Source of the DNA: Candidatus Nomurabacteria bacterium RIFCSPHIGHO2_01_FULL_37_25
GTDB taxonomy: Bacteria; Patescibacteriota; Minisyncoccia; Phycocordibacterales; UBA9973
Assembly: GCA_001786765.1 (NCBI GenBank)
Contig: MFTH01000013.1
Location: 83,974-125,899 of the forward strand
Reading direction: 5' to 3'
Length of the DNA: 41,926 bases
This document shows, in pieces, positions 27,629 through 35,469 of this stretch. The position numbers and the translations under genes are program-made. Position 1 is the first letter of the stretch, and every line of letters starts with the position of its first letter. A model generated the notes under the pieces. It did not search any database. It worked only from the letters and a program-made list of their open reading frames with translations, and had not been told where the DNA came from.

Positions 27629-27816
27629 TATATATAAATTTAATGTCTTTTATTAAAATATCTTTATTTTACAATATATTCTTGACAAAATAATTCTTTA
27701 GGACAATCTTGTAATATGTCCTTTATAAACATTATTAACATAGTTATCCACAGATTTTCTATAAATTAGCTTTGTTTTACTTAATGATAAAAAATTCTTT
27801 AGGTCACTAAACTTTT

Positions 27817-27890
27817 TGGTGCGGCCAAGGGGAATCGAACCCCTATCTCAATCTTGGCAAGATCGTATTTTACCACTAAATTATGGCCGC
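27817..27890 (-). tRNA. tRNA-Gly(GCC), CCA encoded
   Basis: GCGGCCATAATTTAGTGGTAAAATACGATCTTGCCAAGATTGAGATAGGGGTTCGATTCCCCTTGGCCGCACCA. Confidence 0.95.
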
Positions 27891-28022
27891 ATTTTTAAAA
27901 CACTGTTTTTATTATAATATTTTATTTTAAATAATGCAATTATAAAATTAGCTTGTAAAATAAGCATTATTTACTAATTTTATAAAAAATAGTATAATAC
28001 AGTGATATTATAAAATAATTTT

Positions 28023-28094
28023 GCACCCGTAGTGAAATGGATATCATATCCGCCTTCGAAGCGGTCGTTGGGGGTTCGAATCCCTCCGGGTGCA
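28023..28094 (+). tRNA. tRNA-Arg(TCG), no encoded CCA
   Basis: GCACCCGTAGTGAAATGGATATCATATCCGCCTTCGAAGCGGTCGTTGGGGGTTCGAATCCCTCCGGGTGCA. Confidence 0.95.
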
Positions 28095-28104
28095 CTAAGT
28101 AATA

Positions 28105-29661
28105 GTGGAACAAGATACTAAAAATTTAATATCAAAAATACCAAAAGAAGTTTCATATGTAACAGACACGCTTGAAAAGGCTGGTTTTGAAGCGTATTTA
28201 GTGGGTGGTTGTGTGCGAGATCTTTTGATGGAGATAGAACCTAAAGATTGGGACATTACAACAAATGCTAAACCCGAAGAGATTATGAGTCTTTTTGAGA
28301 AAACTATTTATGAAAATACTTTTGGAACTGTAGGGGTATGCCTGCCCGCCAAAGTAAAAGAGGGTGTTTTACGTGAAACAGTTAATATTAATGTTTCACA
28401 AGAAACATCTAAGAGTAATGTTACTCATGAAACAGCAGAATACATGATTATTGAGGTTACGCCTTATAGAATTGAAGCAAAATATAGTGATTTTAGACAT
28501 CCAGATAAGCTAAAATTTAGCAACAAGCTCTCTGATGACCTAAAAAGACGAGATTTTACAGTGAATGCTATAGTACTTAATTCTAAAGGACATATAACGG
28601 ACATGTTTGATGGTCTAAAGGACATAAAGGACAAAACTTTACGGACAGTAGGGGAGCCAGATCATAGATTTCAGGAAGATGCTTTGAGGATGCTGAGAGC
28701 TGTTCGTTTTTCTACGCAATTAAATTTCTCAATTTCTCATGAAACGATGGAAAGTATTATAAAAAATTCTGAACTAATAAAAAAAATTTCAGCAGAAAGA
28801 ATTCGTGATGAGTTTGTAAAAATACTTATGTCAGAAAACCCAACAAGCGGGGTCATAATGTTACAAAAATTTGGTTTGCTTAAAAATATTATTCCAGAGC
28901 TTGAAGAGGGGATAGGGTGTGAACAAGGCGGAGCCCATTTATACAATGTGTTTGAGCATTTATTGCTTGCTTTACAACACTCAGTTGAAAAAAAATGGTC
29001 TTTAATAATAAGACTTTCTGCGCTCTTTCATGATATTGGGAAACCGAGAACTAGACGTCCCGGAGAAAAAAAAGCATATACTTTTTATGGTCATGAAGTT
29101 GTCGGAGCGAGAATGGTAAAAAAAATAATGGAGAGATTAAAATTCCCAAGCAAAGAAATTGAGTTAGTGGAAAAACTTGTCGGTAATCATATGTTTTTTT
29201 CTGACACCAACCTCATCACGCTTTCAGCAGTACGCAGAATTATTGCTAAGATGGGCAAAGAGAATATTTGGACTCTGATGAATGTCCGAGAGTGCGACCG
29301 AGTGGGAATGAAAAAAAAAGAAGCGCCTTATCGATTAAGAAAATATTTTGCAATGATAGAAGAAGCCTTAAGAGATCCGATATCTGTCAGCCAGCTAAAA
29401 ATCAACGGGGAATTTATGATTAAAGAGCTCGGCATCAAACCAGGTCCTCGGATGGGGTGGATTCTTCATGCGCTTTTAGAAGAAGTTCTTGATGCGCCAG
29501 AGAAAAACACAGTTGAACACTTGAGTGAACTTGTTAAATCGTTAAACACGCTCAATGATAGTGAACTTAGGGTTTTAGGAGAAAGAGGAAAAGAAAAAAA
29601 AGAGGAATTAGAAGAAGGAGAAATAGAAAAACTTCACACTAAACACGGAGTTAGGAAGTAA
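28105..29661 (+). CDS. cca: CCA-adding enzyme / poly(A) polymerase family with HD domain
   Basis: AYLVGGCVRDLLMEIEPKDWDITTNAKPEEI; RRDFTVNAIVLN; EDALRMLRAVRF; LSALFHDIGKPRTR. GTG start. Confidence 0.95.
   Translation: MEQDTKNLISKIPKEVSYVTDTLEKAGFEAYLVGGCVRDLLMEIEPKDWDITTNAKPEEIMSLFEKTIYENTFGTVGVCLPAKVKEGVLRETVNINVSQETSKSNVTHETAEYMIIEVTPYRIEAKYSDFRHPDKLKFSNKLSDDLKRRDFTVNAIVLNSKGHITDMFDGLKDIKDKTLRTVGEPDHRFQEDALRMLRAVRFSTQLNFSISHETMESIIKNSELIKKISAERIRDEFVKILMSENPTSGVIMLQKFGLLKNIIPELEEGIGCEQGGAHLYNVFEHLLLALQHSVEKKWSLIIRLSALFHDIGKPRTRRPGEKKAYTFYGHEVVGARMVKKIMERLKFPSKEIELVEKLVGNHMFFSDTNLITLSAVRRIIAKMGKENIWTLMNVRECDRVGMKKKEAPYRLRKYFAMIEEALRDPISVSQLKINGEFMIKELGIKPGPRMGWILHALLEEVLDAPEKNTVEHLSELVKSLNTLNDSELRVLGERGKEKKEELEEGEIEKLHTKHGVRK
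28365..28434. promoter_or_regulatory. three parS-like sites at exactly 27-bp spacing inside cca
   Basis: 28365 TGTTTTACGTGAAACA (15/16), 28392 TGTTTCACAAGAAACA (14/16), 28419 TGTTACTCATGAAACA (13/16). Confidence 0.55.
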
Positions 29662-29768
29662 CTGATTGGATATATTTTACTTTACTAAACTAAAGTAATT
29701 AATAAACTTCCTGCTGGTAGCAACTTTCATAGTAAACCACTTCTGGACTGTTTGGGGATTGTGAAATT

Positions 29769-30785
29769 CTACCATTTTGTTTTTCCAGTATTAATAATTA
29801 AAATTTTCTTGTCTTTGGAAATTTTGTCTTTTATTTGTAGAAGCAAACCTAGCCCAGCAATCCCAGATGGTTCGCAATTTATTTTCTGTTCGTTTGCGAT
29901 TTTAATTGCTTCATCTAAATACTTCTCTTCCAAATTATAAACTTGGCTCATTTCTCCAGTGAGACCAGTGAATCTATAAAACTTAATCCATTGTTTTGAA
30001 TAGTTAGCAAATGGTAAAAATGGCGCATATAATTTGTCCATTTTGCTTTTTGGATTTGTAGTCTTTGCTCCTAAAATAGATGTTTTTTTTAAAATTTTAA
30101 TACTTCCCTTAAATCTAGGGTCATTTATTTTATAATTCAGTTCTTTTTTAATTATATTCATTATATTTTCATAAAGTTGTCCTGTGCCAAAAGGTACGAA
30201 AATATAATCCGCATTGCTGTTTATGATTTCGTAACTTAACCAATCATAAAATCTAACCGTTGGGTCGTATGCTTCGTTTGAAGTAATATCAAAACCGTCT
30301 TCATTTTCAGTTAATCGTAAAATTTCCTTCCAATCAAATGTTTTTCTACTTAAATCTTCTAGGAAAATTCTACAACCTACTTTTTTAAGATTATCTGTAA
30401 TATTAGGATCAGTTTGAGAATCCACCAATACATGCAAATTCGGCAGCCCATATTTTTTAAGTTGTGTTTGTATTGCCAGGGCGGCAGAACCGGAACTTAA
30501 AATAGACAGGATGGGAAGTTTATCTATTTTGCCAATCTTTTTAGATTTGAGAAATTCTTTGTAGGTAACAATCATCTCCCAAGCCATTCTGTCTTTGTGT
30601 GTTCCGGTCTTGTTATGACTTTCGTCTTTCAGCCAAACATTAGAAAATCCAGGCACTTCAATTTTGTATGTTGGTGTAGCAGGGAATTTTGGGTCATCAG
30701 GAGGGAATTCAGGTTTGTCTGGATTATTTTCTGATGCCACTACGATAGAGTTTAAAATCGCCTCTTCTTTTTCAGTTAAAGCCAT
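29769..30785 (-). CDS. PLP-dependent enzyme, threonine synthase/cysteine synthase fold
   Basis: VWLKDESHNKTGTHKDRMAWEMIV (PLP lysine region), LSSGSAALAIQTQLKKYGLPNLHVLV. Confidence 0.8.
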   Translation of the reverse strand: MALTEKEEAILNSIVVASENNPDKPEFPPDDPKFPATPTYKIEVPGFSNVWLKDESHNKTGTHKDRMAWEMIVTYKEFLKSKKIGKIDKLPILSILSSGSAALAIQTQLKKYGLPNLHVLVDSQTDPNITDNLKKVGCRIFLEDLSRKTFDWKEILRLTENEDGFDITSNEAYDPTVRFYDWLSYEIINSNADYIFVPFGTGQLYENIMNIIKKELNYKINDPRFKGSIKILKKTSILGAKTTNPKSKMDKLYAPFLPFANYSKQWIKFYRFTGLTGEMSQVYNLEEKYLDEAIKIANEQKINCEPSGIAGLGLLLQIKDKISKDKKILIINTGKTKW

Positions 30786-30803
30786 ATTTTAATTTTAAAA
30801 AGT

Positions 30804-31436
30804 TTAGTTTTCAATTGGAGTAAATACTTTTAACATATTCTCAAAAAGTTGAGTGCTATACGATGAAAGATTAAAAATTACCGCCAAGGTAAGTAAAGTA
30901 AGTGAGGTGGGTATATTCCAAAAACAAATCGCTATGGCAATAATAGCAAAAACGACGGGTACTAATGTGCGGATGGTACTGCCACGGATTTCCTTTTTAC
31001 TGATTTCTGGATTTTTAATGTGTTCTGAATAAAGCACATATCTGCGCATCCAATATAAAGACAAACCAATTAGAATAATGTGTGTGGCAAATATTACGAT
31101 GGACAACTCATTTTTTGGAAAGTCGCCAAGAACTCTGGCGGAAAAAGGAATAAGAGATACTAACATGAAAAATAGCGCGTTTATATTAGTGAGCATACTG
31201 TCCACATTTTTTGCATAAACAGAAACGAAAAAGTGATGCGCTCTCCAATAAGTGAAAAGAAGAGAAAAAGACAATAAATAACTTAAGAATAATGGAAGTA
31301 AGTTCTCGACTTCAAGCCAGAGGTCGTGATTGTTCACGGGTTCAAAAATAATTGGTACTTTTATTTCAAAAACCAAAATTGTCATTACAATAGCAAAAAT
31401 CCCGTCTGATAACTGGTCTAATCTTGTGTGGCTCAT
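30804..31436 (-). CDS. TMEM175/DUF1211-like potassium channel family membrane protein
   Basis: MSHTRLDQLSDGIFAIVMTILVFEIKVP signature; several TM helices. Start set to the internal Met preceded by TATTAT-7 nt. Confidence 0.85.
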   Translation of the reverse strand: MSHTRLDQLSDGIFAIVMTILVFEIKVPIIFEPVNNHDLWLEVENLLPLFLSYLLSFSLLFTYWRAHHFFVSVYAKNVDSMLTNINALFFMLVSLIPFSARVLGDFPKNELSIVIFATHIILIGLSLYWMRRYVLYSEHIKNPEISKKEIRGSTIRTLVPVVFAIIAIAICFWNIPTSLTLLTLAVIFNLSSYSTQLFENMLKVFTPIEN

Positions 31437-31448
31437 GCTAGAAATAAT

Positions 31449-31580
31449 AGCACAAAACTCTTTTTTGGTATAGTTTTTGCTAGACACACATAAAAATCTG
31501 CTGATTTTTTGCTATGCTCGGCCCGTCCGGCCTGCGCAATGTCTCTCAAAAACTACACCTGCGACGAGTTTTGTAATTCC
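31449..31580 (+). repeat. diverged composite palindromic element, copy D
   Basis: Left ACAAAACTCTTTTTTGGTATAGTTTTTGCTAGACA vs inverted right ACAAAACTCGTCGCAGGTGTAGTTTTTGAGAGACA; AAAAATCTGCTGATTTTT hairpin and GCTCGGCCCGTCCGGCCT. Confidence 0.6.
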
Positions 31581-32368
31581 AGCCAAATCGGACAATGGTC
31601 CGAACCCATATAGTTTTGTATCGTGCCTGCGTTTTTTATTCTTAGGCCACCTTCGCCATGCTTCGGCGAGCCAAGCATTAATTTTTTGTCAGCAAAAAAA
31701 TAGTCTATACGCCAGCCTACATTCCTAGCTCTAGCTCCTGTTTTCATATCCCAATAAGTATAAATGTCTTTTTTATTCGGATTTAATTCGCGCCAAACAT
31801 CTAGAAAATTATTTTTTATAACTTTAGTAATCCAAGCGCGCTCTATTGGCAAGAAACCGGTGTTTTCTTCATTTGCTTTTGGACGAGCTAGGTCTATAGC
31901 TGTATGGGCAGTATTTATGTCACCACAGAAAATCACATTTTCACCATTTTTCCTTAATTTTAAAATAAATTTTAAAAACGCTTCATAAAATTCTAATTTG
32001 TATTTTAATCTATGCGGACCTTGACCGCCATTTGGATAATAACCATTTATTAATGTGAAGTTTTTGAATTTTGCGCCGACTAATCTGCCTTCATCGTCAA
32101 ATTTTTTTATACCCATACCATAAAAAACTTCCCTCGGTTTTTCTTTGGAATAAATTGCCACTCCACTATAACCCTTTTTTTCTTTTGGATGTGAAAAAAA
32201 GGAATAATAATTTTTCACATTGCGCGCTTCCTCCGGCAATTGTTCTGGCGTGGCTTTTGTTTCCTGCAAGCAAACAATATCCGGCTTGTATTTTTCAAAA
32301 AGCGGACTGAAAAATCCTTGTTTTGCCGTCGCCCGCAGACCGTTTGTGTTCCAAGAAATTATTTTCAC
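31553..32368 (-). CDS. xth: Exodeoxyribonuclease III / AP endonuclease
   Basis: MKIISWNTNGLRA; CLQETKA; GDINTAHTAIDLARPKANE; WRIDYFFADKKL; MGSDHCPIWLEL. Confidence 0.95.
   Translation of the reverse strand: MKIISWNTNGLRATAKQGFFSPLFEKYKPDIVCLQETKATPEQLPEEARNVKNYYSFFSHPKEKKGYSGVAIYSKEKPREVFYGMGIKKFDDEGRLVGAKFKNFTLINGYYPNGGQGPHRLKYKLEFYEAFLKFILKLRKNGENVIFCGDINTAHTAIDLARPKANEENTGFLPIERAWITKVIKNNFLDVWRELNPNKKDIYTYWDMKTGARARNVGWRIDYFFADKKLMLGSPKHGEGGLRIKNAGTIQNYMGSDHCPIWLELQNSSQV
31645..31676. repeat. small GC-rich palindrome in xth (LGSPKHGEGGL)
   Basis: GGCCACCTTCGCCATGCTTCGGCGAGCCAAGC. Confidence 0.6.
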
Positions 32369-32396
32369 GATAAATAATCATAGCATATAAAACTCT

Positions 32397-33332
32397 TCAA
32401 CGAGTTTTATTTTTGCCATGATATTTCTTGTGCACATCTCTAAGGTGTTTATCGGTCACATGAGTATAAATCTGGGTAGTGCCGATATTGGCATGACCGA
32501 GCATGGCTTGGACAGAGCGTATATCTGCGCCGTTTGAAAGGAGGTCAGTGGCGAACATATGACGGATGACGTGTGGAGTCACCTTTTTTGATATACCAGC
32601 TTTTATGGCGTGTTCTTTTACGATACGCTCCACTGATCTTTTATTGAGATGAGTCAAGTCTTCAACTTTTTTATTCCTATCTTTTTGATTAGGTATGGCG
32701 ACGAAAAGCGCTTCACTCATGTCTTTGCGTGTAGCTAAATATTTTTTTACCGCTGTTTTCGCTTCTTCAGAAATAAAAACTACGCGTATTTTGCCACCTT
32801 TGCCACGGATGGAAAGTTCATCTGAATTTAAATCAATATCTCGAGGGAGAGAACATAATTCTGAAACGCGTAAGCCAGTGGAAAATAAAAGCTCAAGAAT
32901 GGCTTTATCCCTTAAGTCTTTGATGTCGGAGTTCTTAGGTGAGGATAAGAGACGACTTAATTCTTCGCCAGTGATGAGGTCAAGGGGGCGTTCGCTTACT
33001 TTTGCCAATTCTATTCTTTCAGCCGGCATAGATTTTACATCTTGTCGCGCCAGATATTTCAAAAATGCTCGAATAGAAATCAGATAATAATTTTGGGTTT
33101 TTCTGGTTAGAGTTTCTCTGCTTGTGGCTCTATGCACACCCGGTTGTCTGTTGAGCCAAAGGCGAAATTCACGAATATTTGCATCATTTATATTTTCTGG
33201 ATTGTCGGTCTTTATAAAATTTAAAAAACGATTAAGATAGTGATCATAATTTTCCACTGTTTTCTGCGACCTGCCTTTCTCTATTTCTATATATTCCAAA
33301 AATTGAGTTTTGAGTTGTTTCAGAGATGCCAT
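32397..33332 (-). CDS. xerD: Tyrosine recombinase XerC/XerD family
   Basis: LLFSTGLRVSELCSLPRDID; HVIRHMFATDLLSNGADIRSVQAMLGHANIGTTQIYTHV. Confidence 0.9.
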   Translation of the reverse strand: MASLKQLKTQFLEYIEIEKGRSQKTVENYDHYLNRFLNFIKTDNPENINDANIREFRLWLNRQPGVHRATSRETLTRKTQNYYLISIRAFLKYLARQDVKSMPAERIELAKVSERPLDLITGEELSRLLSSPKNSDIKDLRDKAILELLFSTGLRVSELCSLPRDIDLNSDELSIRGKGGKIRVVFISEEAKTAVKKYLATRKDMSEALFVAIPNQKDRNKKVEDLTHLNKRSVERIVKEHAIKAGISKKVTPHVIRHMFATDLLSNGADIRSVQAMLGHANIGTTQIYTHVTDKHLRDVHKKYHGKNKTR

Positions 33333-33421
33333 GTGTGTATTCTAACATGTCGCACAGCCTTTTATTTATTATGTAGAAATTGTAACTAAAAGGTCGAATA
33401 CAGGAACGGGGTCTAGACAGA

Positions 33422-33450
33422 TTGCATTTTTTGTTACTTTATGCTAGTAT
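33422..33450 (+). promoter_or_regulatory. rpsO promoter
   Basis: TTGCAT-17 bp-TAGTAT, -10 box ends 6 nt before ATG. Confidence 0.6.
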
Positions 33451-33456
33451 ATAGGT

Positions 33457-33717
33457 ATGTTAGCGACTAAGAAAAAGCAAACAATTATAAAAAAGAGCCA
33501 AATTCACGACAAGGATACAGGTTCCCCTGAGGTGCAAGTAGCTGTTATTTCCGCTTCCATTGATGAATTGGCGAAGCATTTAAAGAAACACAAAAAAGAC
33601 AATCATTCTAGAAGGGGATTAATCAAGATGGTGGCTGACAGACGCACTCATCTAAAATATCTAGAGCGAACAAACAAGACTCGCTACAACGCGCTCATAA
33701 AGAAAATTGATTTGTAA
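33457..33717 (+). CDS. rpsO: 30S ribosomal protein S15
   Basis: IHDKDTGSPEVQVAVISASIDELAKHLKKHKKDNHSRRGLIKMVADRRTHLKYL. Confidence 0.97.
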   Translation: MLATKKKQTIIKKSQIHDKDTGSPEVQVAVISASIDELAKHLKKHKKDNHSRRGLIKMVADRRTHLKYLERTNKTRYNALIKKIDL

Positions 33718-33760
33718 AACTACATCTGCAACACTTTTCAAAAAGTGCTATACTAAATAA

Positions 33761-34270
33761 ATGACAGTTATAAAACACAAAGAACAGAGGGTTGGGGTTT
33801 TTATTGATACTCAAAATCTATACCATAGCGCTCGCAATTTATATAAAATGCGGGTGAATTTCGGCGCAGTTTTGAAAGACGCTGTTTTTGGCAGGAAGCT
33901 TGTGCGAGCTGTAGCCTATGTCATTACCACTGAAGCGCATGATGAAAAGAATTTCTTTGAAGCTCTCACTAAACTTGGAATAGAAACCAAAACAAAAGAC
34001 CTGCAAATCTTTGCAGGTGGAGCAAAAAAAGCTGATTGGGATGTGGGGCTCGCAGTTGATGTTATTAAAATGGCGCCTCGACTTGATTCAGCGGTTATCA
34101 TATCTGGTGATGGCGACTTTATTCCGTTAGTGGAATATTTACAAAGTATTGGTGTGCAAGTGGAAGTAGTTTCATTTGGTAAATCAACTTCTGGAAAACT
34201 TCGCGAAGTGGTGGATGATTTTTTGGATCTTTCCGAGAATCCTAGAAAATATTTGATCGGAGCGAGATAG
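33761..34270 (+). CDS. NYN-domain (LabA/DUF88-like) putative ribonuclease
   Basis: RVGVFIDTQNLYHSARNLY; KKADWDVGLAVDVIKMAPRLDSAVIISGDGDFIPLVEYLQSIGVQVEVVSFG. Confidence 0.9.
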   Translation: MTVIKHKEQRVGVFIDTQNLYHSARNLYKMRVNFGAVLKDAVFGRKLVRAVAYVITTEAHDEKNFFEALTKLGIETKTKDLQIFAGGAKKADWDVGLAVDVIKMAPRLDSAVIISGDGDFIPLVEYLQSIGVQVEVVSFGKSTSGKLREVVDDFLDLSENPRKYLIGAR

Positions 34271-34276
34271 CTATCT

Positions 34277-35131
34277 ATGGAACCCTATTCTGATGAATAT
34301 AGCGAAGTACTCGATATTAAAAAAGTATTTTTTCAAATTCTCAAGAAAAAAATTAAAAACATTATTCTTGGAACTTTTCTATTATTAATTTGGAGTGTTC
34401 TTTGTATTATATTTTTAGTACCAAAAATTACTTCATCGGATTTTGGTTTTTTCCTCATTCTTTTTCCTTGGCTTCTTTTTTTAGGATGGCTTAGCATACT
34501 TTATTCAAAAGTTCGTGAAGCTTTTTGGAAACAGCTTGCTTTAAAATATGGTTGGGAATACACATCTACTAAAAATATATCTCAAGAAAAAGCCCTCTTA
34601 TTTAATATAGGTCATTCTAAATTCGCACCATATGGAATCATAGGTAGCTATAACAATCATCCTTTTCATATCTTTGAATATGAATATACTATCGGAAGTG
34701 GTAAACACAAAACAACGTATTCCTTTACAGTTTTTGAAGTAAAATTTACGGGGACATTTCCACATCTTTATTTAAATTATAAAAGTGATGGATATTCGAA
34801 TATGCCTTCGGTTTTTTCTTCTCTTGCAAAAATTTCTGTTCCATACGAATTTGAAGATAAATTCAAATTATATGCACCGAAAGAATATGAGACAGAAACA
34901 CTTGAAATTTTTACTCCTGACATTTTTGCACTCCTTATTGATTCAAAATGGAATCATGATATGGAATTTGTGGATGGCGAACTCATTATTTATAGAAATG
35001 AAAAGTTTAACAATTTTACAGACCTCGATGGAGAGTTTAATAAGATTAAAAAATTCATTAGTATTCTCTCTCCACGACTAAACAGACTCAAGCTTACTCA
35101 GATTGGAGATATAGCACCTCTGTTGCGTTAG
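34277..35131 (+). CDS. two-TM hypothetical membrane protein
   Basis: NIILGTFLLLIWSVLCIIFLVP and FGFFLILFPWLLFLGWLSIL helices, soluble C-terminal domain. Confidence 0.6.
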   Translation: MEPYSDEYSEVLDIKKVFFQILKKKIKNIILGTFLLLIWSVLCIIFLVPKITSSDFGFFLILFPWLLFLGWLSILYSKVREAFWKQLALKYGWEYTSTKNISQEKALLFNIGHSKFAPYGIIGSYNNHPFHIFEYEYTIGSGKHKTTYSFTVFEVKFTGTFPHLYLNYKSDGYSNMPSVFSSLAKISVPYEFEDKFKLYAPKEYETETLEIFTPDIFALLIDSKWNHDMEFVDGELIIYRNEKFNNFTDLDGEFNKIKKFISILSPRLNRLKLTQIGDIAPLLR

Positions 35132-35166
35132 AAACACCTAACATTTTTTTGAATAACATAAATTAC

Positions 35167-35194
35167 TTGCTTTTCAGCTCAAAAATGCTACTAT
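35167..35194 (+). promoter_or_regulatory. candidate pnp promoter
   Basis: TTGCTT-16 bp-TACTAT, followed by about 265 nt leader with hairpins. Confidence 0.45.
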
Positions 35195-35260
35195 AAAAAT
35201 TAGTTTATTAGTCCCGACGTAAAGTTGGGACCCTGATTTATAAAGCGTCGGGGTTAATCC

Positions 35261-35336
35261 GTTCGCGTCTAGACATAAAGTAGTGTTTCCCAGAAAAAAA
35301 TATTTGGTGAAACAACACTGTAGTCTGGATACGAAC
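35261..35336 (+). promoter_or_regulatory. long imperfect hairpin in pnp leader
   Basis: GTTCG..TCTAGAC..AGTGTTTCCC ... GGTGAAACAACACT..AGTCTGGA..CGAAC. Confidence 0.5.
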
Positions 35337-35344
35337 TTAGACAC

Positions 35345-35454
35345 ATTCATAAAATATAATTTTCTTTCGGTACGGATTTTTTGAAGCTTAAAAAATCCTG
35401 AAGTTCTCGGCTCGCCAGCCTCGAAACCCCTTCAGAAAATTATATTTTATGAAT
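35345..35454 (+). repeat. composite palindromic element, copy C (62-bp core 35369..35430)
   Basis: Same core; perfect 21-bp arms ATTCATAAAATATAATTTTCT. Confidence 0.85.
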
Positions 35455-35469
35455 CTATAAAAAAAATTC

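Noticed and set aside
28365-28434. CRISPR array interpretation of the 27-bp periodic repeats
   Set aside because: Only three degenerate 16-bp palindromes inside a coding sequence, no spacers of typical length, no cas genes in the window.
32378-32410. AAAACTCTTCAACGAGTTTT hairpin at the xer/xth junction as another composite element
   Set aside because: Outer-arm-like AAAACTC/GAGTTTT only, no core hairpins; may simply be a small terminator-like stem.
32397-33332. Xer-family gene as an integrase of a mobile island
   Set aside because: Looks like a housekeeping XerC/D-type recombinase; no attachment-site duplications at the nearby tRNAs seen by eye.
11437-35454. Autonomous IS element interpretation of the palindromic repeats
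   Set aside because: No transposase ORF in the window; elements are about 100-130 bp and non-coding or translated through. Could still be mobilised in trans.
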